Below, in pieces: positions 11,511-19,135 of a stretch of DNA of 64,000 nucleotides. Position numbers and translations under genes: made by a program. Each line of letters opens with the position of its first letter. Within the stretch, counting starts at the first letter, position 1. This DNA is from Deinococcus aestuarii (lineage in GTDB: Bacteria; Deinococcota; Deinococci; Deinococcales; Deinococcaceae): the NCBI RefSeq assembly GCF_018863415.1, contig NZ_JAHKSN010000002.1, forward strand, positions 512,804 through 576,803, read 5' to 3'. The notes below the pieces were generated by a model. The model saw only the letters and a list, made by a program, of their open reading frames with translations, searched no databases and was not told where the DNA came from.

Positions 11511-11625
11511 GGTTCACCTTACGCCCTGGGTGGGTGGGCAGGGGAAGCAGGGCGGCGGTCGTAAATCTTCATGCTGCCCCCGCCCGCAGAGGCAGGCCCC
11601 GGACCCGCCCCCCGCGCCCAGGTCT

Positions 11626-11631
11626 TATGGT
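11626..11631 (+). promoter_or_regulatory. -10 element TATGGT of the NadM-Nudix gene
   Basis: The hexamer lies 6 nt before the ATG at 11638. It fixes the start and implies a leaderless mRNA. Confidence 0.6.
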
Positions 11632-11637
11632 GGACTC

Positions 11638-12702
11638 ATGACCGCCCCGCGCGATCCCGCCCTGGCCTCTCCCCCACCCACCCGGCGCAAGCGCACCTTC
11701 GGCGTGTATATCGGCCGCTTCGAGCCTCCCCACCAGGCCCACCTCCTCGTGATGCTGGAGGCGCTCAGGAGCGTGCAAAAACTGATCGTGGTCATCGGCA
11801 GCGCCCGCGCCGCGCGCAACACCAAGAATCCCTTCACCGCCGAGGAACGCCAGGGGGTCATCACGGCCATGCTCGCCGAGGCGGGCGTGGCGCGCAGCCG
11901 CCTCCTCTTCGTCCACGTGCGCGACTACTTCTACAACGAGGGGTTGTGGCTCTCCGAGGTCCAGCGCGGCGTCGGCGAGCACACGCGCGGCAGCAGCGAC
12001 GTGGCCCTCATCGGCCACATCAAGGACGAGAGCAGCTACTACCTGCGCTCCTTCCCGGGCTGGGAATTCATCCCCACCCATGTGGTGAGCCCCCTCAGCG
12101 CGACCGACGTGCGCAAGGCCTATTTCGAGGACCGCCTGGAGGACGTGTCCGGCATGGTCCCGCCCGCCGTCCACGCCTTCCTGACCGGGTTCCGGGGGAC
12201 GCCCGAGTACGCCGAGTTGCGCGCCGAGTTCGACTACCTGCGCGAGTACCGCGCCGCGTGGAAGGACGCCCCCTTCCCGCCCGTCTTCGTCACGACCGAC
12301 GGGGTGGTCACCCGCAGCGGGCACGTGCTCGTCGTGCGGCGGGCGGGGCTCCCCGGGCGCGGGCGGCTCGCCATGCCGGGCGGTTTCCTCGAACAGGGCG
12401 AGACGCTGCTCGAATGCGCCGTGCGCGAGGTCCGCGAGGAGACCGGGCTGGGCGAGGGGGTGAACCTCGCGGCGGCCCTGCGCGCCCAGGCCGTCTTCGA
12501 CTACCCCGACCGCAGCCAGCGCGGGCGTACCGTCACCCACGCCTTCCACTTCGACCTCGGCATCGGCCAGCTTCCCATCCTCCGCGCCGCCAGCGACGCC
12601 GCCGACGCCTTCTGGATGCCGCTGTCGGAGGCCCTGGGCCAGCCCGAACTGTTCTTCGAGGACCACCACGCGATCATCGAGCACTTCCTGATGCGGGGCT
12701 AG
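11638..12702 (+). CDS. Bifunctional NMN adenylyltransferase / Nudix ADP-ribose pyrophosphatase
   Basis: 354 residues with two domains. The N-terminal nucleotidyltransferase (about 19-190) has the GxFxPxHxxH signature as [11 protein letters not shown] and the C-terminal motif [11 protein letters not shown]; it makes NAD from NMN and ATP. The C-terminal Nudix domain (about 215-345) has the complete box [18 protein letters not shown] followed by REETGLG and hydrolyses ADP-ribose or related dinucleotides. This architecture is known from Synechocystis slr0787 and relatives. The next gene makes the NMN this enzyme uses, so the pair is a compact nicotinamide-to-NAD salvage route. Confidence 0.95.
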   Translation: MTAPRDPALASPPPTRRKRTFGVYIGRFEPPHQAHLLVMLEALRSVQKLIVVIGSARAARNTKNPFTAEERQGVITAMLAEAGVARSRLLFVHVRDYFYNEGLWLSEVQRGVGEHTRGSSDVALIGHIKDESSYYLRSFPGWEFIPTHVVSPLSATDVRKAYFEDRLEDVSGMVPPAVHAFLTGFRGTPEYAELRAEFDYLREYRAAWKDAPFPPVFVTTDGVVTRSGHVLVVRRAGLPGRGRLAMPGGFLEQGETLLECAVREVREETGLGEGVNLAAALRAQAVFDYPDRSQRGRTVTHAFHFDLGIGQLPILRAASDAADAFWMPLSEALGQPELFFEDHHAIIEHFLMRG

Positions 12703-12741
12703 AGGACGAAGGGGGATTGTACCCCCAACGGGAACCCCCCT

Positions 12742-12779
12742 GGCTCATCTAGCTCATAATCGGCGGAAGCTAAAATGAG
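12742..12779 (+). promoter_or_regulatory. AT-rich promoter region with CTCAT/ATGAG inverted repeat upstream of nadV
   Basis: Between the two NAD-salvage genes, repeated AGCTCAT-like words and -10-like hexamers (CATAAT, TAAAAT) are flanked by CTCAT and ATGAG. It may be a promoter with an operator, for example for an NAD regulator, but no consensus is matched with confidence. Confidence 0.3.
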
Positions 12780-12808
12780 TACAGAAGATGGTCCCCAGGA
12801 GGCCTCCC

Positions 12809-14200
12809 ATGACGCTGCCGCACCTCGACGACCAGAACCTCATCCTCGACACGGACTCGTACAAGAGCAGCCACTTCCTCCAGTACCCGCCTGAGACGAC
12901 GCGGCTGTTCTCCTACCTGGAGTCGCGCGGGGGGCGGTATCCGGCGACGCGCTTTTTCGGGCTCCAGTACCTCCTCGACCGCTACCTGACGCGGCGGGTG
13001 ACGCGCGAGAACGTGGAGGAGGCGCGCGAGCTCATCGAGGCGCACGGCGAGCCCTTCCCCTACGAGGGCTGGCTGCGGGTGGTGGAGGTCCACGGCGGGC
13101 GGCTGCCCCTGGAAATCCGCGCCGTGCCCGAGGGGACGGTGGTGCCGATCCACAACGTCCTGATGAGCGTGACGAACACCGACCCTGAGTTGCCGTGGCT
13201 CGTCGGGTGGTTCGAGACGATGCTGATGCGCGTCTGGTATCCCACGACCGTCTGCACGCAGAGCTACCACCTGCGCGAGATCCTCCGCACCGAGCTGGAA
13301 CGCACGAGCGACCGCGCCGCCGAGGAGTTGCCCTTCAAGCTGCACGACTTCGGCTCGCGCGGGGTGAGCAGCCGGGAGAGCGCGGGCATCGGTGGCCTCG
13401 CGCACCTCGTCAACTTCTTGGGCTCGGACACGCTGGAGGCGCTGCGGGTGGGGCGCAACCACTACGGGGCGGACGTGGCGGGCTTCTCGATCCCCGCCGC
13501 CGAGCACTCCACGGTGACGAGCTGGGGCCAGAAATACGAGGCCGAGGCGTACCGCAACATGGTCCGGCAGTTCGGCAAACCGGGCGGCATCTTCGCGGTC
13601 GTCAGCGACTCGTACGACCTCAAGCACGCGATCAACGTCCACTGGGGCGAGACCCTGCGGCGGGAGGTCGAGGAGAGCGGCGCCACCCTCGTCGTCCGGC
13701 CCGACTCCGGCGATCCCCCCGCGATGGTGCGCCTCGCCGTGAACGCGCTGGCCGCCAAGTTCGGCACGACCACCAACAGCAAGGGCTTCCGGGTGCTCAA
13801 CCACGTGCGGGTGATTCAGGGGGACGGCATCGACGAGACGACCATCCGCCAGATTCTCCAGAACCTGACGGTGGACGGCTTCTCCGCCGAGAACGTGGCT
13901 TTCGGCATGGGCGGCGCGCTGCTGCAAAAGGTGGACCGCGACACCCAGAAGTTCGCCTACAAGGCCAGCGCGGGCGTCATCGGCGGCGAGTACCGGGGCA
14001 TCTACAAGGACCCCGTGACCGACCCCGGCAAGCGCAGCAAGGACGGCGTGCTCGACCTCGTGGTGGAGAATGGCCGCATGGTGACGCGGCAATACAGGAC
14101 GTTCGACACCGACTTCCCGGGCAGCCTGATGCGGACGGTGTACAGAGACGGGGAAGTGCTGGTGCGGGACACGCTGGATGTGGTGCGGGGGAGGGGGTAG
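12809..14200 (+). CDS. nadV: Nicotinamide phosphoribosyltransferase
   Basis: 463 residues, full length for the NAMPT/NadV family. It condenses nicotinamide with PRPP to give NMN, the first step of the two-step NAD salvage completed by the upstream NadM-Nudix protein. Visible hallmarks are ILDTDSYKSSHFLQYP at the N-terminus, FHDFGSRG-like KLHDFGSRGVSS, the catalytic-His segment PAAEHSTVTSW, the PRPP/phosphate segment LVVRPDSGDPP and GFGMGG-like AFGMGGALLQ. AGGAGG 6 nt before the ATG at 12809 selects this start over an in-frame ATG at 12788. Confidence 0.95.
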   Translation: MTLPHLDDQNLILDTDSYKSSHFLQYPPETTRLFSYLESRGGRYPATRFFGLQYLLDRYLTRRVTRENVEEARELIEAHGEPFPYEGWLRVVEVHGGRLPLEIRAVPEGTVVPIHNVLMSVTNTDPELPWLVGWFETMLMRVWYPTTVCTQSYHLREILRTELERTSDRAAEELPFKLHDFGSRGVSSRESAGIGGLAHLVNFLGSDTLEALRVGRNHYGADVAGFSIPAAEHSTVTSWGQKYEAEAYRNMVRQFGKPGGIFAVVSDSYDLKHAINVHWGETLRREVEESGATLVVRPDSGDPPAMVRLAVNALAAKFGTTTNSKGFRVLNHVRVIQGDGIDETTIRQILQNLTVDGFSAENVAFGMGGALLQKVDRDTQKFAYKASAGVIGGEYRGIYKDPVTDPGKRSKDGVLDLVVENGRMVTRQYRTFDTDFPGSLMRTVYRDGEVLVRDTLDVVRGRG

Positions 14201-14203
14201 GAC

Positions 14204-14569
14204 ATGGAAGCGGCCTGGCGCGGCTTCAACTTGTTTGGGAGTTGGCAGCTCGAAGAAACATGGCCCGTCTTCAAACTTCTAGGAACAGATCAGAAGTATG
14301 GACTTTACGCCCTTATGGTGGACGGCAAGGTCATGTACGTCGGCAAATGCAAGGACGGCTTCCTGAGTCGTATGGGCATGTTCAGGAATCCTCCGCCCTC
14401 GCAACAAACTCACTATCGGTTGTCTCCCCTCATCCGTGCCGCACTGCTGGCCGGTCAAAGAATGGAAACCGCCGTCCTTGCCCTACCCGACGCCACGCTT
14501 CAGGAACTCAAAGAGCGTCGTGACGCCCTGGTTCGAGAGCACGCGCCTGCCTGGAATCGCTACGCTTGA
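14204..14569 (+). CDS. Small GIY-YIG-nuclease-like protein
   Basis: 121 residues starting 3 nt after the nadV stop, so probably co-transcribed. The segment YGLYALMVDGKVMYVGKCKD (residues 32-51) has the spacing of the GIY and YIG strands, R56 sits where the helix Arg is expected, and the C-terminus ELKERRDALVREHAPAWNRY resembles the Glu/Asn-containing helix end of standalone GIY-YIG domains. The match is suggestive, not certain; the GIY strand reads GLY and the YIG strand YVG. A structure-specific nuclease or an inactive relative are both possible. Confidence 0.65.
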   Translation: MEAAWRGFNLFGSWQLEETWPVFKLLGTDQKYGLYALMVDGKVMYVGKCKDGFLSRMGMFRNPPPSQQTHYRLSPLIRAALLAGQRMETAVLALPDATLQELKERRDALVREHAPAWNRYA

Positions 14570-14667
14570 GGACAGTCCTGAATAGCTGCGGCATCCAGAG
14601 CTTCACCTTTCGGCGGACGCAACCCCACCCCACCCGTGAGCGTACTGTGGGGCAGGAGGCGTCTGCC

Positions 14668-15420
14668 ATGACCAAGCCCGAAGACCCGACCCCCGGCAAT
14701 GAACCCGCCCCCAAGTCCAGCGTGCCGTCCTGGGTGGACGAGGTGCTGAGCGCCCAGCCGAAGCCCCAGACGGTCAACCTCTCCACACCTCCCCAGGCGG
14801 AGGGCGATCTCCACATCCCGGAAGCCCCCCGCCCTCAACCCGCGCCCGCCGAGGGGAGCGGGGACTTCCGCATTCCCGAGACGCCCCGGCCCCAGCCCGC
14901 CCCCACAGCCGTCACGGCCAGCGCGCGGCCTCACGCCGACGAGGACGACTGGATCGCCCGGAGCACGGGCCACGCGGCCAGGAATCCGACGGTTCCCACC
15001 GGGCCGCAGGTCGTCCCACCGCCGACGGGCGGCTTGCAGGAATGGTTCCAGCCGACGCGAAACGGCGACTCCGCCCTGCCGTCCACCGGGTCATCCAGCG
15101 TGCCCGCCGACATCGCGCAGAGGAAGCTGATCGCGGGGCTGCTCGGCATCGTGCTCGGGAGCCTGGGGGTGCACAAGTTCTACCTGGGGATGAACACCCC
15201 CGGCCTGATCATGCTCGGCGCCAACATCGGCGTGTGGATTCTGGCCTTCCTGCTGGGCCTGATCACGCTGGGCTTCGGGCTGATCATCACCGTGCCGCTG
15301 GCGGGCCTGATCAGCGGCGCCATCGGGCTGCTCGGCCTCGTCGAGGGCATCCTGTACCTCACGAAGTCGGACGAGGAGTTCTACCGGCAGTACGTGCTCG
15401 GCAAAAAGCCCTGGCTCTGA
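14668..15420 (+). CDS. TM2-domain membrane protein with disordered N-terminus
   Basis: 250 residues. The first ~145 are Pro/Ser/Glu-rich and probably disordered, including an imperfect repeat (DLHIPEAPRPQPAPAEG / DFRIPETPRPQPAPTAV). The C-terminal TM2 domain begins QRKLIAGLLGIVLGSLGVHKFYLG and has two main hydrophobic segments, ending in YLTKSDEEF. Function is unknown. AGGAGG lies 8 nt before the ATG and TACTGT lies just upstream. Confidence 0.82.
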   Translation: MTKPEDPTPGNEPAPKSSVPSWVDEVLSAQPKPQTVNLSTPPQAEGDLHIPEAPRPQPAPAEGSGDFRIPETPRPQPAPTAVTASARPHADEDDWIARSTGHAARNPTVPTGPQVVPPPTGGLQEWFQPTRNGDSALPSTGSSSVPADIAQRKLIAGLLGIVLGSLGVHKFYLGMNTPGLIMLGANIGVWILAFLLGLITLGFGLIITVPLAGLISGAIGLLGLVEGILYLTKSDEEFYRQYVLGKKPWL

Positions 15421-15667
15421 ACCGCGCGGGGGAAGCGCCCCGCCGTGAGGTCGGTCGCCTCCTGTGCGGTGCTCCTCAGGCCGACCTTTTGCACGCCGCG
15501 TCACAGACGGCCCGCCACCCGGGGGAGGACGATACCGGCCAGGGCTCCCTCCGGCCAGAGCCGTGGGCATGGCACCGGATCGGCTCCAGGGACACCTGGA
15601 TCTGCGGCTGAGGGAGGATCGCCCGCGCTGCGGAGGGGCAGGCATCTCCAGGCTCTGGGGAGGGGGT

Positions 15668-16735
15668 ATGGGAGACGGGGGTGGACGGCGTGAGCTGCGG
15701 CGCGCGATCCGTGGCCTGTGGGGGCGCCGACGGCGTGTGGTCGAAGCCGAGCAGCCCGGGTGGCCGAGCGCCCGCCGCCGGACCCTCCGCGAACCCGGCG
15801 GGCCCGCGCCCCTCTCCCTCCGGCCGACGCGGGGGGCGGTGCTGAGTGTCCTGCTGGGCTGCGGGGCCTTGCTGGCGGTGACGGACCTGTCGCGGGGGCT
15901 GGCGCAGGTGCAGGGCTACCGGCCAGCGTACGCCCTCCCCGCCGGTCCCTTCGTGTACCTGAACGTCCAGAGCCTTCAGGCCGAGTTGCGGCGGGCGGGG
16001 GTGGGGGTGTCGGGCCCGCCGACCCGGCCGGTCCTCACCTTCCCGAACGCGCCCCGTCCGGTGGTCGTGGAGACCGGGGGAGGTACGCCGGGGCCCTACC
16101 TGAGCCGGGCGCTGGTGCGCGACTACGGAAGCGGGCAGGTGTATCTCGACGCGAACACGCTGGCGCGGTCGCTGATCGGCGCCGGGCTGGACGTGCGGGT
16201 GAGGGGGTGGGTGAATCCCGACCTCCGGGTGGGGCCGGTGACGCTGCGGCTGGGGACGGCCTCGCGGCCCGTGCAGGCGTACAACCTCCACAGCCTGGGG
16301 CTGGCTGCCCTGGCGCGTGACCTGGGCGTGCGCGAGGCGTACAGCGCGCGCTGGAGCGGGGTGAACCTGTACAGCACCCACGCGCTGCGGGCACCGGGGG
16401 GTGCGGGGGACGTGTACGCCCTCGTCAGCGTGCTGTATCTGCCGCCGCGCGACCCCGCCTCCCAGACGAGTCCCCTCGTGCTGGCCTTCGATCTGGCGCG
16501 GCCGGGCGTGGACGGGCGGCTGCACTTCGCCCTCCCCTACGACCTGGTTCACCTGCGGCTGACGGGCGACCCCGACGAGTTGCGGCAGGACGCCCGTCGT
16601 TTCGCGGAGAGGCTGGACTACGGACGTGCCGAGCGGCCCGCCCACGCCCTGCTGCTGCGGCTCAGCGGTGACCTCTCCCCAGGGGCCACGCCCTTCACCG
16701 TGATTCCCCGGAACGAACGGAGCGTGGGGGAGTAG
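15668..16735 (+). CDS. Hypothetical exported or membrane-anchored protein
   Basis: 355 residues. A basic, Arg-rich N-terminal region (RRELRRAIRGLWGRRRR) precedes one hydrophobic helix (AVLSVLLGCGALLAVTDL, about 65-82). The rest is predicted to be outside the cytoplasm: β-rich, with segments such as GPFVYLNVQSLQAELRRAG, GQVYLDANTLARSLIGAGLD and DVYALVSVLYLPPR. No family is recognised. GGGGAGGGGG upstream of the ATG supports this start; the frame is open further upstream to 15464 but that part is low-complexity. Confidence 0.65.
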   Translation: MGDGGGRRELRRAIRGLWGRRRRVVEAEQPGWPSARRRTLREPGGPAPLSLRPTRGAVLSVLLGCGALLAVTDLSRGLAQVQGYRPAYALPAGPFVYLNVQSLQAELRRAGVGVSGPPTRPVLTFPNAPRPVVVETGGGTPGPYLSRALVRDYGSGQVYLDANTLARSLIGAGLDVRVRGWVNPDLRVGPVTLRLGTASRPVQAYNLHSLGLAALARDLGVREAYSARWSGVNLYSTHALRAPGGAGDVYALVSVLYLPPRDPASQTSPLVLAFDLARPGVDGRLHFALPYDLVHLRLTGDPDELRQDARRFAERLDYGRAERPAHALLLRLSGDLSPGATPFTVIPRNERSVGE

Positions 16736-16797
16736 CAAAGCGTTCCGGCCCGGGGCGTGCGACCCCTGCCGGAACCCAACGTCTCGTGACGTGACGC

Positions 16798-18087
16798 CTA
16801 CCCCAGCGCCCCCCCGATATCGGCGCGCAGGTCCTCCACGTCCTCCAGCCCGACGCTCATGCGGATGGTGTGGGGGGTGACCCCGGCGGCGCGGCGGGCG
16901 GGCTCGGGCATCTTGCCGTGCGTGGTCGTCCACGGGTGAACGACGAGGGTGCGGCTGTCTCCCAGGTTGGGGGCGATGCGGACGACCCCCAGGCGGGCGA
17001 GGAAGGCGGCGGGGTCCTCCACCTCGAAGGTGAGAACGGCCCCGAAGCCGCCGCGCAGGTACCGGCGGGCGAGGGTGTGGTGGGCGCTGCCGGGCAGGCC
17101 GGGGTACGAGACGCGCCCGACGCGGGGGTGACGTTCGAGCCACGTCGCCAGCGCCAGCGCCGTTTCCGACTCGCGGCCCAGGCGCAGGGCGAGCGTTTCG
17201 AGCCCCTGCGCGAGCAGAAAGGCGTTGTGCGGGGCGAGCGTCATGCCGAGCTGGTGGGCGCCGAACCAGCGCTGCCGCCACGCGAGGGCCCCCTCTCCCC
17301 GGACGTTCAGGACGCTGCTTTCGCCCCCGTCGGTGTAGATGGGGTTGCGGGTCAGGCTGTGCCGATTGCCCACCGTGACGCTGCCGCCCATCACGCTGCC
17401 GTGGCCGCCCGCCCACTTCGTCAGGGAGTGGGTCACGATGTCGGCGCCGTACTCCAGCGGACGGCACAGGTAGCCCACGCCGCCCCAGGTGTTGTCGATG
17501 CCGAGCAGGGCGCCCCGCGCGTGCGCGGTGGCCGCGCACGCCTCCAGGTCGGGCACGTCCCCGGCGGGATTGCCGATGGTCTCGGCCCAGACGAGGCGGG
17601 TGTTGTCCCGCATGGCCGCCTCGATGGCCTGCGGCGTGTTCTCGGTGATCGTGGCCGTGACGCCCATCAGGGGCAGGATGTTGTTCAGCAGCCCCGCGCT
17701 GCCGCCGAAGAGGCTGCCCGTGGAGACGACGTGATCCCCGGCGCGGCACACGCTGAGCAACGCCGTGAAGGTCGCCGCCTGCCCGCTGGCGAGGGCGACG
17801 GTCGCCGCGCCGCGCTCCAGCGCCGTGATCCGTTCCTCCAGCGCGCGGACGGTGGGGTTTTGAAGCCGCGCGTAGCTGAGGCCCTGATTCGATTGGAACT
17901 CCTCCTGCGCCTGCTCCAGCGTCTCGAACTGGAAGGCGGCGGCCTGATGGATCGGGATGCCGACCGTCTCCCCCAGCCCCCGCGCGATGCCGGTCTGCAC
18001 GGCGGTCGTCTCGAAGCCCCAGCCGGTCGTCTCGGTGGGGACGCTCTGTGTCTCGGTGGCCTGCCCGGCGTCGCGGAGGTCGGTCAT
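16798..18087 (-). CDS. O-acetylhomoserine sulfhydrylase (aminocarboxypropyltransferase)
   Basis: 429 residues, a PLP enzyme of the Cys/Met metabolism family. It converts O-acetyl-L-homoserine and sulfide to homocysteine in methionine synthesis. PLP lysine is K224 in THSLTKWAGGHGS; other hallmarks are SYARLQNPTV, ASGQAATFTALL, ETIGNPAGDVPDL and SVGLEDVEDL. Length (~430) and the family N-terminus GFETTAVQTG fit the OAH-sulfhydrylase (MetY) branch rather than cystathionine synthases. TAGCAT (18094-18099) lies 6 nt before the ATG. Confidence 0.93.
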   Translation of the reverse strand: MTDLRDAGQATETQSVPTETTGWGFETTAVQTGIARGLGETVGIPIHQAAAFQFETLEQAQEEFQSNQGLSYARLQNPTVRALEERITALERGAATVALASGQAATFTALLSVCRAGDHVVSTGSLFGGSAGLLNNILPLMGVTATITENTPQAIEAAMRDNTRLVWAETIGNPAGDVPDLEACAATAHARGALLGIDNTWGGVGYLCRPLEYGADIVTHSLTKWAGGHGSVMGGSVTVGNRHSLTRNPIYTDGGESSVLNVRGEGALAWRQRWFGAHQLGMTLAPHNAFLLAQGLETLALRLGRESETALALATWLERHPRVGRVSYPGLPGSAHHTLARRYLRGGFGAVLTFEVEDPAAFLARLGVVRIAPNLGDSRTLVVHPWTTTHGKMPEPARRAAGVTPHTIRMSVGLEDVEDLRADIGGALG

Positions 18088-18093
18088 GCGGTC

Positions 18094-18120
18094 ATGCTAG
18101 GCACTCGGCGCGGCTAGAGT
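18094..18120. promoter_or_regulatory. Compact divergent promoter region between the MetY-type gene and the tandem Nudix gene
   Basis: Only 40 bp separate two divergent start codons. The minus-strand -10 TAGCAT is at 18094-18099 (6 nt from ATG) and the plus-strand -10 TAGAGT is at 18115-18120 (7 nt from ATG). Each promoter's -35 region must lie over the other's -10 or coding start. Confidence 0.65.
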
Positions 18121-18127
18121 GCGGCCC

Positions 18128-19111
18128 ATGTCCTACCTGCAAGACCTGCGCGCGGTGTGGGGGCCCTCGCCGCTCGTCTCGGTCGGCGTGAGCGTGCTCC
18201 TTCAGGACGACTCCGGGCGGGTCCTTCTCCAGCGGCGCGGCGACGACGGGCTGTGGGGCGTGCCGGGCGGGAGCCTGGAACCCGGCGAGGATTTTCTGAC
18301 CGCCGCGCACCGGGAACTGCTGGAGGAGACGGGGCTGACCTGCCCGAAGCTCGCCCCGCTGCCGCTGGAGAAAGGGCTGATCAGCGGCCCGCAGTTCTAT
18401 CACCGTTATCCGAACGGCGACGAGATTTACCTCGTCGGGGCCCAAGTGCACGGCACCCTCCCCGCCTCCGCCCTCGACCACGCCGCCCCCGACGACAGCG
18501 GCGAGACGCTCGACCTCGCCTGGTTCGGGCTCGACGACCTGCCGCCTTTGAACAGCAACATCAACCGCGTGAGCATGAATGTCCTGCGTGCCCGCGCAGG
18601 TCTGCCGCCCCTGTCCCTCCTCCCCTTCCCGGACTCGCCACCGGTCGGGCATCACCTGATGGAGGTGAGGAAGTCGGTGGGCCCGCGCCCCCTCTTCGCC
18701 CCCGGCGCGAACGTGCTGGCGACCGACGAGGGGGGGCGCCTGCTCCTCCTCCAGCACGGGGACACGGGCCGCTGGACCTTACCGGGCGGCAGCCTGGAAC
18801 CGGGCGAGAGCTTCGGGACGTGCGCGCGGCGGGAACTCTTCGAGGAGACGGGGCTGAACGCCGACCGGCTGGAGCCCCTGAACCTCTATGCCGGAGCGGA
18901 GTACCGCTTCACCTCCCCGCACGGCGATGTGGTCGACAACGTGAGCGTCCTGTACCGGGCGGTCGGCGTGACGGGCGATCTGCGGTTGCAGGAGGGCGAG
19001 GTCCTCGATGGGGCGTGGTTCGCCCCAGACGAATTGCCGGGCGAGGACGACCTCAGCGGCCCGCTCATCCGGGCGATGGTCCAGGCATGGCGAGAGGGCC
19101 GGAACAGGTAG
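18128..19111 (+). CDS. Tandem Nudix hydrolase (two complete Nudix domains)
   Basis: 327 residues with two catalytic Nudix boxes: GGSLEPGEDFLTAAHRELLE (then ETGL) at about 49-72 and GGSLEPGESFGTCARRELFE (then ETGL) at about 222-245. Both keep the GX5EX7REUXEEXGU pattern, so both could be active on nucleoside-diphosphate derivatives; substrates are unknown. The near-identical boxes suggest internal duplication and fusion. Deinococcus genomes are rich in Nudix genes, often discussed as house-cleaning enzymes. Confidence 0.92.
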   Translation: MSYLQDLRAVWGPSPLVSVGVSVLLQDDSGRVLLQRRGDDGLWGVPGGSLEPGEDFLTAAHRELLEETGLTCPKLAPLPLEKGLISGPQFYHRYPNGDEIYLVGAQVHGTLPASALDHAAPDDSGETLDLAWFGLDDLPPLNSNINRVSMNVLRARAGLPPLSLLPFPDSPPVGHHLMEVRKSVGPRPLFAPGANVLATDEGGRLLLLQHGDTGRWTLPGGSLEPGESFGTCARRELFEETGLNADRLEPLNLYAGAEYRFTSPHGDVVDNVSVLYRAVGVTGDLRLQEGEVLDGAWFAPDELPGEDDLSGPLIRAMVQAWREGRNR

Positions 19112-19135
19112 CCCCGGCCCCCTTCCGAACCTCGC

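Noticed and set aside
12788..12808. Upstream ATG for nadV
   Set aside because: AGGAGG falls between it and the ATG at 12809, at correct spacing only for the latter.
15476..17749. 757-codon minus-strand open frame across two genes
   Set aside because: Out of frame with the MetY-type gene and antisense to the exported hypothetical; composition is shadow-like.
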